A model generated the notes under the pieces. The model was not told the origin of the DNA and did not search any database. It worked only from the letters and a program-made list of their open reading frames with translations. The position numbers were made by a program, and so were the translations under genes. Of a DNA stretch of 64,000 nt, positions 23,605 through 34,985 are shown piece by piece. Source of the stretch: Amblyomma americanum (lineage: Eukaryota > Arthropoda > Arachnida > Ixodida > Ixodidae); contig NC_135498.1 of the NCBI RefSeq assembly GCF_052857255.1, positions 117,280,281 to 117,344,280 on the forward strand. The letters run 5' to 3'. Each line of letters begins with the position of its first letter. The first letter of the stretch is position 1.

Positions 23605-23803
23605 CAGATTTGTGAATTTAGTGCATAAAGCGTTAAAGGAAGCAGCGCCACACGCTGAAGCGGCGGAAATAAAAATGAAGACGCGCTTTTGCCCAACTGG
23701 CATACTCTGCCGATTGGACAAAAGCGCTTCTTCATTTTTAATTCCGCCGCTTCAGTGTGTGGAGCTGCGTCCTTTAACTCTTTCTGCACCAATTTCAGAA
23801 ACC
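23605..23803. mobile_element. Foldback (long inverted repeat) element (copy A)
   Basis: Two arms of about 85-95 bp are inverted repeats of each other. The left arm contains GTTAAAGGAAGCAGCGCCAC..CTGAAGCGGCGGAA and the right arm contains TTCCGCCGCTTCAG..CTTTAAC. A loop of about 15 bp separates them. Each strand could fold into a long hairpin. It has no coding capacity. This is a MITE-like element of unknown family. Confidence 0.8.
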
Positions 23804-23825
23804 CAACTTTGGGCTTTTGATCAAT

Positions 23826-23963
23826 GGGAGTCCTCCACTACGACACCTCTTTCTTGTCTTATTCTCTTAGTCCCTCCTTCTTCCCTTCTCTTACGGCGCG
23901 GTTCAGGTATCCGCCGATACGTGATAGATATGCGCCATTTCTTTCCCACCAAAACCAATTTAT
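23826..23963 (+). mobile_element. Ruka-type SINE, 3' half (copy A)
   Basis: Only the 'ctccactacgacacctctttc' to 'gcgccatttctttcccaccaaaacc' part is present. It lies between the foldback element and a second, full SINE. Confidence 0.78.
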
Positions 23964-23984
23964 TTTGCCCAATCGGCAAAGTAT

Positions 23985-24292
23985 ACACCCGCCCGGGTGG
24001 CTCAGAGGTTAGGTTGCTCGGCTACTAATTTCGGAGTACCCGGGTTCGAACCCGACCGCGGTGGCTGCATTTTTATGGACGCAAAACGCTAAGGGGCCCG
24101 TGTGCTGTGCGATGTCAGTGCACGTTAGAGATCTTCTGGTAGTAGAAATTACTCCGGAGCCCCCCACAACCGCACATCTTTCTTCCTTTCTTCCTTCACT
24201 TCCTCCTTTATCCATTTCCTTACGGCGCGGTTCAGGTGTCCAACGATATATGAGACAGATACTCCGCCATTTCCTTTCCCCAAAATGCAAAT
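23985..24292 (+). mobile_element. Ruka-type SINE, full length (copy A)
   Basis: It has a complete tRNA-like head (CCCGGGTGGCTCAGAGGTTAG A box; GGGTTCGAACCC B box), the 'gcatttttatggacgcaaaacgctaagg' link, the core, the C/T-rich block and the 'ccatttcctttccccaaaatgc' end. It is the best-kept SINE in the window together with its copy at 63438. Confidence 0.92.
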
Positions 24293-25336
24293 ATATTATC
24301 ATTGTAGGACATTATCGTAGGGCGTGTGTAGTGCATCTGGAGACCTTAGCACACAGCGGGTGCTTTTTCATGAACCGAAACTGGCATTCGAATCATGCGC
24401 AGCTTTTTTCAACAGTAAAGTGCTTAAATGGCTTGCTCCTGGGCATACTCTGTGTCGGGATTGTAATACTTATAAGCCGACTGATGTTTCTGGCTCCTGA
24501 TGAGCCCAAGAGTGGTATGATGTGAATTTTTTTTAATTATCCGCTCTTCCTCATTGGCTAAAGCGACGGCACGGAGGGTGGGAAGCTGAAAAAAATGGAA
24601 TCGATAAGGGAAGGAATCGTTATGTTATACCGACCAACCTTGTCATATGTGTTTCTTACACTCTTGTGTTCGCTCTAAGACAAGTAGGGCTCGCGCAGAT
24701 TTTTTTTCGTTTGACCGATAGACGGCAGCGCTTGTGCTGAATCACCCTTTTGAAGTCATTTTTTCGGGAAAAATGTCCGTCAGGGGGTAATAACGGCTTA
24801 AGACAATAACCACAGCGTCAGGCACGAGTGTAAAGGTGGGCTGACAACTTTGCGCGGCTGCGGACTGATCTGTGTTGTAACAGTTTACCGTATTTTATTT
24901 TTCTTCGCTACACAAGCTTTCATCTCGGGTATCCGCACGGTCAGCCGAGAGCCGCCAGCTACAGAGGTATCTGTTAAATCAAATGCATGGGTAGGACCCT
25001 TAGTCCGGGCAACCTTCACTGGTGAAAGTTCGCTGCAGTTCGTTGCAGCACAGACAATCGCCTCCCAGAGGTAGGAGGGATGGTTTGGTTTTGGTTTTTT
25101 GGAAGGGAGGGAGCCGATGGCCCGCCGCTATGGGGAAGTTAAAGTACATACAGAAGTAGTCTGCGATGCCCGCTGCCCGCTTGGCACGGCAGTCTCAGTA
25201 ACGCTGTAGTTCTCTGCAGCGCAGTGAAGTAGCAGCGTATTCAGGCGCAGTCGTCTGGTACCACACAATACGCAGACGCAGTCGTCTGGTATGGCTGTCC
25301 TCTCGGGGCGTCTGCTCGGCCAGTCCGGCGACGACG
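24293..25336. other. Unassigned region downstream of P
   Basis: No gene is recognised. 24548-25336 is seen only once in the window. Any fourth exon of P would be expected in or below this stretch, but I find no phase-matched candidate. Confidence 0.35.
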
Positions 25337-27915
25337 TCAACGCTGTGGCCGCGTGCATATGGTGGAACGTGGTGCTTTCCTGCTGCTCCGTTGGGGGTGA
25401 CCCGTGGCGCCTTCGCTCTGGGTGATGTTGGCAGCCCTGGCGGCGTTCTCCGGCTTTACGGGCGCCACTTCTGGCTGCTCCTCGCCGTAGGCTGTCACGG
25501 TGAGCGCCACGAGGGCGACCACAGCCATCATTGCGGCGACTGCACTCACGCGGCACAGCTGGGCCTTCCTGCGTGCCGTACGCCATCGTACGACGGTTAC
25601 AGAAACGCGCGATAGAGGGCGCTGGCAGTAACGGACACTGTTAGTAGCGGGCACCGGTAGTAGCTGTCAATGTATGGACAGGCACGGCTAGTAACGGGCA
25701 CTGCTGTAAGCGGAATCAGATAGCAGCGGACACTGGTAGTATCGGACACTACTACTGGAGGACATTTGAACTGGCGTACACTGCTGCTAGCGGACGCTGC
25801 TAGCAACAGGTACTGCTAGAACCGGGCACTTAGGCTAGTAACGGAAAAAAGGTAATAGCGGTACGGTCTTTAGCTTTTGTCCCATGTGTAGTCCTGTCGC
25901 ACCTTCGCGCTTTGAATTTTCTGAGCGGACCGATAGTCATCTTCCCAATCACACTACAATCGGCAGGGCCTGGCCCATGGAATGCATGGACGAAAAGAGA
26001 AGACGCGGAGTAGAGGAATGACGAAATTAATTCTAAATTGTGGAGTTTAGCGTCCCTAAGCGACGCATGGACTGAGAGACGGCGTATTGGAAGGCTCCAC
26101 CTGGGGTTTCTAACGTGCCATCACCAAGTGGGGTATCAGTAAGGCTCTATTGCGGCAATGAAAACAACGCTCCTTCATAGCTGAGTTTACTTCTACGAGG
26201 TACAAGAGTGTTTTCTGCGATGCCATCAAGAAATAAAGCAAGCACGACGGAGACTATTTGCGAGTGACTGGCCGACGACTGCCAGCGTTGGCAGTGGGGT
26301 GCAGGACCTGCTGGCTTGTAGATAAAAGGAAACCGCTCTGGCTTACAAAAGTATTCTAGGATGTATTTTTATGGACGGACAGATTCGAACGCCTGTTCTA
26401 TTAACTGCCTATGTGCCATCCAATCCACACAACAGAACAACACAACACGACTGCTCTATGACGTATGAGGCTTGCGCACTCTCTCGTAACAGCCCGCGAG
26501 CCAGGTGCCCCTAGGGTCCTTGTAGAATATGACGGCGTCCTTTAACCTGTTCGTGAAAAGGTCTGTGCCGTCGTAGAATCCACTCTATGCAAGAGTGAAT
26601 TCTTACCACATGCGCTGCGCCAGGGCAACGCTCCGTGGCTTGGGCAGAGGGGCTGGCAGTGCGGGGGGCCGCTCCTGGTACATGGGCAGCTAATCATACA
26701 TGGTCAGCCGTTGGAACATGCCAGCTGCGTGCGCACGGAGAGTACACACTTACGCGGGTGCCAGGAAGCGCTGTCACAGTTGCAGATATCTGGTGTTTTT
26801 TGGCGGTGTGCACGACTGATTTGCAGAATTAGTCGCGTTATCGGCAGCCGCGCTTAGATGGAGGCCAAACGGAAAAGGCGCCCGCGTGCTGAGCGATGTC
26901 AGTGCACGTGAAAGATCCCCAGTTGGTGGAAAATATTCAGGAGGCCTCCACTATGGCACCTCTTTCTTCCTTTCTTCCACTCTGTATTCCCTCCAATATG
27001 GCGCGGTTCGGATGTCCACCGAGTTACGTTAAACTGCACCGTTTCCTTCCCTCACAAACTGATTTTCAACTTTCACTTGCAAAGGCTAAAGAAAAGTTTT
27101 TTTTGAGGGAAGGAAATGGCGCAGGTAATAATTGTCTTGCATATCTAGGTGGACACCCGAACCGCGCCGTAAGGCAAGGGATAAAGGAGGGAGTGAAAGA
27201 AGAAAGGAAGAAAGAGGTGCCATAGTGGCGGGCTCTGGAATATATTCGACCACCTGCGGGAATCTTCAACGTGCACTGACATCGCTCAGCACACGGGCGC
27301 CTTTGCGTTTCGCCTCCATCGAAACGCCGCCGGCGTGGCAGGGTTCGAACACGGTAACTATGGATCAGTAGCCGAGCGCGCTGAGCCACGTGGCGGTCGC
27401 ATAGGGTATAGAAAATTGGTTATCGGGGAAGGAAACATGCAGCATGTCTTACGGTCGGTGAACACCTTAACCACGCTGCGGCGGAAGAGATGAAGGGAGT
27501 GAAAGAAGAGAACGAGGCACCGCAATGGAGGCCCGCTGAATAATTTCAACCGCCTGGGTTTCGTCAGTGTGCTCTGACATTCCACAGAACACGGGCGCTT
27601 TTCGCGTTTCACCTATGTAGAAACGCGGCCACCGCGGCTGACATTCAGCCCGCGTCTTCGAGCTCTGCAGCTGAATGCTCTAACCGCCGAGCCATTAAGG
27701 CTGAGCCAAATATTTGGTCCACGTACCTGCACGGGCACAGCGGGGTCCGGCTGGGGTGGTCTGTACGTGACGTCGCCGGGAGACATGTACTGGGAACAGG
27801 CCGCCGCGTACTCCGCCTCCGCATACGGCGGCTCGGGCGCACCTTCGCTGGAGGAGTTCGAATAGTGCGTCCTGTTGAACGGTCCCGGGAACGAACCCAC
27901 CATGACGATGCACAT
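25337..27915 (-). CDS. P gene: putative type II membrane protein, N-terminal exons
   Basis: Three exons join in frame. Exon 1 is 27915-27727: 63 codons, MCIVMVGSFPGPF then RTHYSNSSSE, donor CAG/GTACGTGG, phase 0. Exon 2 is 26674-26607: 68 bp, ERPPALPAPLPKPRS to AQRM plus TG, donor GTAAGA, phase 2. Exon 3 starts at 25568 after GGCACGCAG, and its first G completes a Trp codon. It holds a membrane segment (VSAVAAMMAVVALVALTV), then a Glu/Pro-rich stretch with an NIT glycosylation site, open to a TGA at 25337. A short proline-rich tail, one helix near residue 100 and no signal peptide suggest a type II protein. I see no good exon 3 donor, so the 3' end is open: the gene may end here, continue, or be decaying. 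The upstream ATG is chosen because its position is conserved in Q. I cannot name the family. Confidence 0.65.
25617..25860. repeat. Degenerate minisatellite in P intron 2
   Basis: Imperfect repeats of about 20-24 bp built on 'gtagcggacactgctagtaacgg' (for example 'cggacactgttagtagcgggcac', 'cggacactggtagtatcggacac', 'cggacgctgctagcaacagg'). They start just upstream of P exon 3 on the minus strand. Copies are poorly conserved and vary in length. Confidence 0.65.
25861..26606. other. P intron 2, unassigned part
   Basis: Between the minisatellite and P exon 2 I see only unique-looking sequence, with no SINE or ORF of interest. Confidence 0.35.
26845..27075 (+). mobile_element. Ruka-type SINE in P intron 1
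   Basis: Counterpart of 150-375 with the same blocks. It lies in intron 1 of P and forms an inverted pair with the next SINE. Confidence 0.8.
27092..27412 (-). mobile_element. Ruka-type SINE in P intron 1
   Basis: Counterpart of 399-716. The head reads 'ggttcgaacacgg', closer to a B box than in copy A. Confidence 0.85.
27413..27716 (-). mobile_element. Diverged SINE related to Ruka, next to the P exon 1 donor
   Basis: Counterpart of 717-1018. It ends within about ten bases of the intronic side of the P exon 1 donor. Confidence 0.65.
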
Positions 27916-28048
27916 TCTGGCCACGTCTGAAGGCCTGGCCGCTGTCTCTCGAACGTCGGGGTTGGCGTCTGCCGGAATCGGCAGACCTGCAGAGGGTGGT
28001 TCACACTAGGGCGAGCGCGATGTTTAAACTGGCGACTGGTTCTTGCTT

Positions 28049-28257
<209 letters not shown>

Positions 28258-29085
28258 CTGAAAGATGATGGCACATACCCACGGTGGGAGATTGGCCAGG
28301 GTTTGGTGCAGATCCAAACAGGGAAGGTCTAATCCAATTGAATCTAAACGGCTTATCAATTAAGATTGTGAGTGAAAAGGAAATCTTTAATTTGATTGAG
28401 CATTAGGAAATCGAATTTAAAATCAAGGGAACAAAGCGGTGCAAGTAGAATTACTAAATTTTGAGGATTGATAAGAAAGCAAATAATTTTGAGAGAGAAG
28501 AAAAGGTATCGAGAAGGTAACACAAAAATCTCCCGGTTGCAATGATATAGTTGTGGAGTAGGTGACACACCTGCCAAATGGCATGCCCTTTGAAGGTTGC
28601 ATTGAATGAGAGGAGGACGGGAAGAGTAAACCGCAGACCTGATTGAGCGAGAAGATTTACCAAAAACTGAATTCTCTGCCGTGCAAACCGCCGGCAGTAG
28701 AGGATGAAATGATCTATTGATTCAACGTCCCCGCGTGACGCACATAGATTCGACGGCGTGAACCCCGAACGGCATAAATATAGATTAAGGAGAGGAATCC
28801 TACAACGCAGCAGCGTCATAGAAACCTCACATTATCTTGATGTGCAGTATAGTATATTCCATGCGAATTTCAAATGTTAGAAATCCGCTGTACCAAGGAT
28901 GGGCTCATGGCTCAGATAATGTGTAATTTGTAAACGTTCATAACGGGACGGGGTCAGAAGTGTGAGGTCTGGAATGCCCTGGGCAACAGTTCCATTGATG
29001 GTAGATTTTGCTAAGAAATCTGCCATAGAATTTGAAGAAATGCCACAGAGTCCTGGGATACACTGAAAACACACCTCTAGGACAT

Positions 29086-32000
29086 CATCATCATCATCAG
29101 CCTTACTACACCCACTGCAGGGCAAAGGCCTCTCCCATGTCTCTCCAATTAACCCTATCCTTTGCCAGCTGCATCCACCCTTTGCCTGCAAACTTCTTAA
29201 TCTCATCCGTCCACCTAACCTTCTGCCTCCCCCTGCTACGCTTACTTTCTCTTGGAATCCACCCTTAAGGACCAGCGGTTATCTTGCCTTCGCATTACAT
29301 GCCCTGCCCAAGCCCATTTCTTTCTCTTGATTTCGACTAGGATGTCATTAACCCGTGTTTGTTCCCTCACCCACTCTGCCCGCTTCCGATCTCTTAACGT
29401 TACTACTATCATTTTTCTTTCCATGGCTCGCTGCGTTGTCCTTAACTTAAGCAGAACTCTTTTCGTTAGCCTCCACGTTTCTGCCCCGTAGGTGAGTACC
29501 GGTAAGATTATGCTGTTGTACACTTTCCTCTTGAGGGAAATTGGTAAACTGCCACTCATGATCTGCGAGAATTTGCCATATGCGCTCCACCCCATTCTTA
29601 TCCTTCTAGTTATCTCCTTCTCATGATCCGGATCAGCTGTCACTACCTGCCCTAAGTAGACGTATTCCTTCACAATTTCTAGGCCCTCGCTGCCAATTGT
29701 GAACTGTTGTTCCCTTGCTAGGCTGTTGAGCATTACCTTGGTTTTCTGCATGTTAATTTTTAGACCCATCGATCTGCTCTGCCTGTCTAACTCATTGATC
29801 ATGATTTGCAGTTCACCTCCTGACTCATCAAGGCAATGTCATCAGCAAATCACAGATTATTTAGGTATTCTCCATTTATTCTTATTCCCAACTGTTCCCA
29901 ATTCCGGCCTCGAAATACCTCCTGTAAACATGCGGTGAACAGCATTGGCGAGATCGTGTCTCCTTGCCTGACGCCCTTCCTTATTGAAATTTTATTGCTG
30001 ACTTTAAGGAGGACTATAGTAGCTGTGCAGTTGCTGTATATATCTTCCAGTATTTTGACATAAGGCTCTTCTACCCCCTGATTACGCAATGCCTGTATGA
30101 CTGCTGAGGTTTCCACTGAGTCGAATGCTTTCTCGTAATCAATGCAAGCTATATATAGAGGTTCGTTATATTCTGCGCATTTCCCTATCACCTGATTGAT
30201 AGTGTGAATATGATCTATTGTGGAATATCCTTTACGAAAGCCTGACTGATCATTTGGTTGATTAAAGTCTAGCGTTGCCCTGACTATATTAGCGATTACC
30301 TTAGTAAATACTTTGTAGGCAACGGATAGTAAGCTGATCGGCCTGTAAATTTTCAAGTCCTTGGCGTCTCCCTTCTTATGAATTAAGATAATGTTTGCAT
30401 TCTTCCAAGCTTCAGGTACAGTCGAGGTCATAAGGCATTGCGTATACATGGTGGCTAGTTTTTCTAGCACGATGTCCCCTCCATCCTTCAACAGATCTGC
30501 TGTTACCTGATCCTCCCCAGCTGCTTTTCCCCTTTTCATTGCTTCTAAGGCTTTCTTTACTTCATCTTTCGTTACTGGCGGGATGACGTATTGCTGTGCA
30601 CTGCTGTCTTTCTCATTAATGCTCTGATTACATTGTCTACTGTGCAGGTCTGTGTAGAACTCTTCGGCTACGTCAACTATCTTATCCATATTGCTAATGA
30701 CATTGCCCTGCTTGTCTCTGAATGCATACATCTGGTTTTTACCTATGCCTAGTTTGCTCTTCAATGTTTTTAGGCTACCTCCGTTCTTTATAGCATCCTC
30801 GATTCTCTCCATGTTAAACTTCCTTATGTAGGCTACCTTGCGCTTATTTATTAACTTTGATAGCTCCGTTAGTACTATTCTATCGGTAGGGTTAGATGCC
30901 CTCATGTTTTGGCGATTCTTAATCAGATCTTTCGTCACCTGAGATAGCTTCCCGGTATCTTTTCGAACTGTCCTACCGCCTACTTCTACTGCGCACTCCG
31001 TAATTATTGATGTCAGATTATCGTACATTGAATGAACACCAAGATCATCTTCCTCAGTTAAAGCCGAATATCTGTTTTGCAGCGCTATCCTAAACTCCTG
31101 TGCTTTCCCTCTTACGGCTAACTCGTTAATGGTCTTCTTCTTTACTAGCTTCTTCCGTTCTCTCTTCAAGTCTAAGCTAATTCTAGACCTTACCATTCTG
31201 TGGTCGCTACAACGCACCTTTCCGAGGACGGCCACATCCTGAATGATGCCAGGTTTAGCGCATAGTATGAAATCGATTTCATTTTTGATCTCACCATTGG
31301 GGCTCTTCCAGGTCCACTTCCTGTTTTCTCGTTTGCGGAAGAAGGTATTCATGATCCGTAAATTATTTCTATCCGCGAGTTCGACTAATAACTCTCCCCT
31401 GCTATTTCTAGAGCCTATCCCATAGTCACCTACCGCGTGGTCGTCAGCCTGCTTCTTGCCTACCTTCGCATTGAAGTCGCCCATAAGTACAGTGTACTGC
31501 GATTTTACTTTATTCATTGCCGATTCTACGTCCTCATAGAAACTTTCAACGGTCTGGTCATCATGGCTGGATGTGGGTGCGTAGGCCTGCACCACTTTCA
31601 GCTTGTACCTCCTATTCAGCCTAATTACTACAGCTGCTACCCTCTCGTTAATACTGTAGAACTCCTCTACGTTGCCAGCTATATCCTTATTAATGAGGAA
31701 TCCCACACCCAGTTCTCGTCTATCCTCTAACCCGCGATAGCACAGTATGTGACCGTCCTTTAGTACTGTATACGCCTCACCTGTCCTCCTAACTTCGCTA
31801 AGCCCTATCACATCCCATTTAATTCCCGCTAGTTCCTCAAACAGCACTGCTAGGCTAGCCTCACTAGCTAAAGTTCTAGCGTTAAACGTTGCCAGGTTCA
31901 GATTCCAATGGCGGCCTGTCCGGAGCCAGAGATTCTTAGCACCCTCCGCTGCGTCACAGGTCTGACCGCCGCCGTGGCCAGTTGCTCTGCAGCCGCTGGG

Positions 32001-32244
32001 GACTGAGGGCCGAGAGTTAATTGGTTTGATCATAGAAGGTTGTGGCCAAGATCTACACCAGGGTGGCCAAATCCTGCTCTGGTGAGAGAGTGCGTTGTCG
32101 GTTCTGGTCACCGAGATCAGGCCGCACTCCAGGCCTGGTTATGCAATTCCATCGACACGCGGATTTTTTCTTTAATACGCGGTGGAGAATTGCGCGGCAC
32201 CAGGATTTGAATCCCGGTCCTCTTGCGCGCGAGGCGGACGTTCT
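29086..32244 (-). mobile_element. RTE-1: near-complete RTE-clade LINE inserted in I-1
   Basis: It is flanked by 13-bp target duplications ACCTCTAGGACAT at 29073-29085 and 32245-32257. The 3' end is a short ATC/GAT repeat directly after the ORF end, with almost no 3' UTR, as is usual for RTE elements. The 5' leader includes a tRNA-like stretch with the B box GGATTCAAATCC at about 32200-32212 (read on the minus strand). It was inserted before the segmental duplication, because its 5' remnant and one target copy are also in copy A (1166-1566). Confidence 0.93.
29242..32111 (-). pseudogene. RTE-1 endonuclease-reverse transcriptase, three inactivating lesions
   Basis: The main frame is 753 codons (32111-29850). 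It holds an APE-type endonuclease (NARTL, IGLSEVRRTG, YAPTS, LMGDFNAKVG, SDHRMV) at roughly residues 50-330 and RT at roughly 500-753 (NANIILIHKKGD, YRPISLLSVAYK, QSGFRKGYSTIDH, CIDYEKAFDSVE, KGVRQGDTISPML). It stops at TGA just before the FADD catalytic box, where RTE-2 has an Arg codon. Four bases are then missing compared with RTE-2, which shifts the frame. The C-terminal part (29802-29242) is open but ends early after an 11-bp loss near 29266. The product would nick target DNA and copy its own RNA if intact. Confidence 0.92.
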
Positions 32245-33813
32245 ACCTCTAGGACATGACGTGACACAAAGTACAGTAGGGATCGGTACAGGAGAGTAGT
32301 TTGCGAGCTTTCTAGTGCAGCCAAGACTGAGCGGTAGTCCGAGAGAATGATAACTTGATAAATATTGCTGGGAACGTTTTGAAGGGCCAAACCAATAGCG
32401 AGAAATTCAGCAGTGAAAATTGGTGTATAATCAGGGATCCGGAGAGAATAACGCCAATCTAGAGTTTGTGAATAAACACCTACTCCTGCCTTTTCGGCTT
32501 GTTGAAAGGCATCTGTGAAAATGGCATCATGGCTCGGATACTGCAATAGATATTCCTCCAGGAGACCATTTAGCACGTTGGCAGGTAATTGCTTAGCGTA
32601 AAGCGGCAGCACATCGTCGAAGCAAACAGCTGGTGCAGCCTGCAAATCGCTTACGCATTGCACAGACCTAAGCGAGACTGCAATTCTAGACAAAACGTGC
32701 TCAGTAAACACAAATAGAGGCAGTTTTTAAATCGGCCAATGTTTATCTAGGAAGAATGCTGGGGTTGTCAAAAGAATTGGAGGAGCCACTCCAGGAATTG
32801 GCTCAAGTGCCCGTAAGAAGGAGCGCACTGTGAAAAGTTGGAAGCGAGAGTTCAAGTCCCGTATGCGAGCTTCCAGAAAGAAGACACAATTCGCCACTGA
32901 TTTTGGTAAACCCAGGCATAGCCGTAGAGCAGGCCTCTACAAAAGAATCAGAGGTTGAATTTTATATCTAGGGTAACCGGAGAACAGAACGCAACCGAAC
33001 TCCAAAATTGGTTTTACGTAAGTTTTATAGAGAAAAAATAGAGTGTCTCTACGCATGCCAAATTTCCTATTGCTGATTCGCATAAGGCGACCGACAGCTC
33101 GATCACCATTTAAGACTATACATTTGATATGAGGTCGCCAGTCGAGGTGAGGGTCGTAAATTACACATAGATACTTTTAGGACTCCACTTGCGGGATTTG
33201 GGCGCCACAATACTGTAGACGTATATAAAGAAGGGAAGCTAGAGAAAAAATGAGAACTGAAAATTTGTTCACGTTAAGAGTTCAGTGTAACTTGCCCAGC
33301 CACACTTCCAGTGCAGTGAGGTAGGTCTGCAAAAGCTGGTAAAGTGAGTGTATGTCTCTAGCAGAAGAGAAAAAGGCGATGTCGTCCGCATACACATACA
33401 CCTTGACGTCACCTGAATAGGTATATTCCGCACAAATATGTTAAAAAGTAACGGAGACACTACGGAACCCTGCGGCACACCTCTAGTCTGTGAAAAAGTC
33501 TCGGAAGTAAAGGAACCGTCTGAACAGAAGAACCACCTTTCTTTTAGGAATTCCTGAACCCATGCAAGAATATAAAAAGGTGGCCGAATTTCGTCCAGCT
33601 TGTGCAATAAAATCGAATGCTCTACACTGTCATACGCTTTAGCGATATCCAAGGTGACCAAAGCCGCGACCTCTTTCTTCTCCATTGCCATCCTAATTGT
33701 ACTTTCCAAATCCAAGTGTGCGGTCCAAATCGTGCACCCCCGACGAAACCCTATCTGAGAAGCACTGAAGGCTTGTACCGCTAGAACATGATCTGTTAGA
33801 CGTTGATCTGTGC

Positions 33814-34985
33814 TTGTTGTTGTTGTTGCCTTGATTACATGACACATATCCACGACGGGGATTGGCCAGGGTTCAGTGGGGAGACCCCATAGAATAGGGT
33901 AAACTGGAGTCAAGCTAATGGTTGTGCCTTGGGTGAAATTTCAGAGTAATTTAAAAGAAAAAGAAGAAACAAAATATCGGGAGAAAATATCTGAGAATTA
34001 AATAATTAAACATACGAAAATACCCAAACTCTCTTTTGAATGCAGAAATTTTCGAAACAATTAGCAAGGGAATCTGCCGGTAGCTGTTATTTAACTGTGG
34101 AGGTATTCACAAACTTGATGCAATGCAAAACCCCTTGCGCTCCCGCCGAAAGAGAGGAGCAGAGGAACCGGCAAGGTGAGACCCAACTTTGTAATGGGAA
34201 TTTCTCGGTGTGTTCTCCTCTGATGTGCAAACCTCCGGCAAGAGAGTAAGAAATGCTCCAATGTCTCTACTTCACCACAAGCCGCACAAAGGTTTGTGGG
34301 ACTGAACCCGCATCTACATAAGTACAGATTTAAGCGGGGTATCCTACACCGCATGAGTGTCATCGTTACCTCACATTGCCGGATTTTACACGCACGAGTC
34401 TTCCTTAGGTACATGAGATGTTGGTAGTCGACAGTAAAGAGTAAGGGATCGTTGCACGCGCCGATTATAAATCGAAAACGCTGAAATCGAGTCATTGTGA
34501 AAAGAACAAGATTAGGTACGCTACAGGCAACTGGTGCATTTAGAGCTGCTTTTGCCAAAACGTCTGCAGCTTCATTTTGTAAAATAACGCAGTGGCCTGG
34601 TATCCAAACGAAGCGCACCTCTTTCACCCATCCAGGAAGAAAAAAGTTTAGTGAGCGTCTCAAAAAAGCGTCTCGTGTGGACTCCAGCGCCAGCAAAACA
34701 GAGAGACAATCTGAGAGGTATATCACCCGAGAAACAGTTGTGGGAATTGAAAAATCGGCCAGCCCCAGAGCCATAAACTCGGCTAGAAATATGGTTGTGT
34801 AATCCGGGACTCTGACCGAAAAGCGACACGAGAGAGACTCTGAGACAATACCAACCCCTGCCTTACAGTATGTTGCAGGTACTGGACAAGGTGATCCAAG
34901 AGGATTCCAGTTATTGTCCTTGCAGGTTCTTGCTTTCTCGGGCAGCTGGGGTGCGCGTGCACTTTACTGCCTGACACTTAGGCAC
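33814..34985 (-). mobile_element. I-2 (copy B): 5'-truncated I-group LINE, 3' half
   Basis: Counterpart of 3120-4290. The minus-strand RNase H and C-terminal region are open over 227 codons here (34774-34091). They include LSDCLSVLLALEST, FVWIPGHCVILQNEAAD and CRCGFSPTNLCAACGEVE. The short (CAA)n tail at 33814-33828 abuts I-1. Copy B keeps a better frame than copy A. Confidence 0.88.

Larger units (their letters stand above)
1..24547. repeat. Segmental duplication, copy A
   Basis: This whole stretch is collinear with 26697-64000 in the same orientation, apart from the gaps and insertions listed in the findings. Base 1 pairs with base 26697, and 24547 pairs with the last base of the window. 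Matching landmarks include the paired SINEs at the left end, I-group LINEs, Q exons, the hAT-like nest, R exons, and the foldback plus two SINEs at the right end. Divergence by eye is a few percent with many small indels, plus patches of perfect identity. The true unit boundaries are outside the window or inside 24548-26696. Confidence 0.95.
28258..33813 (-). pseudogene. I-1 (copy B): I-group LINE, 5'-truncated, split by RTE-1
   Basis: Minus strand. RT is at 33813-33190 (SASQIGFRRGCTIW, TLDIAKAYDSVEHS, TRGVPQGSVVSPLLFN, a YADD box). Connector and RNase H follow at 32711-32258 (IFTDAFQQAEK, TAEFLAIGLAL, IILSDYRSVLAAL). RTE-1 interrupts inside codons for HVLEV. RNase H then resumes at 29085 (CIPGLCGISSNSMADFLAK), followed by a C-terminal knuckle region (CRSGFTPSNLCASRGDVES, 28819-28454) and a 3' UTR ending in the (CAA)n tail. 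Removing RTE-1 and one target copy rejoins the RNase H frame. Several other frame breaks show it is dead. Confidence 0.9.

Noticed and set aside
23985..24070. Possible tRNA genes at SINE heads (also 19050, 21360, 53905, 63450)
   Set aside because: A and B boxes are present, but the sequences continue into SINE bodies and lack a full acceptor stem. They are tRNA-derived SINE promoters, not tRNA genes.
25337..27915. Assigning P/Q/R to M13 (neprilysin-like) metalloproteases
   Set aside because: Ticks have many type II M13 enzymes with a similar N-terminal layout, but I find no HExxH, ExxxD or cysteine-rich catalytic exon in the window. The family name would be a guess.
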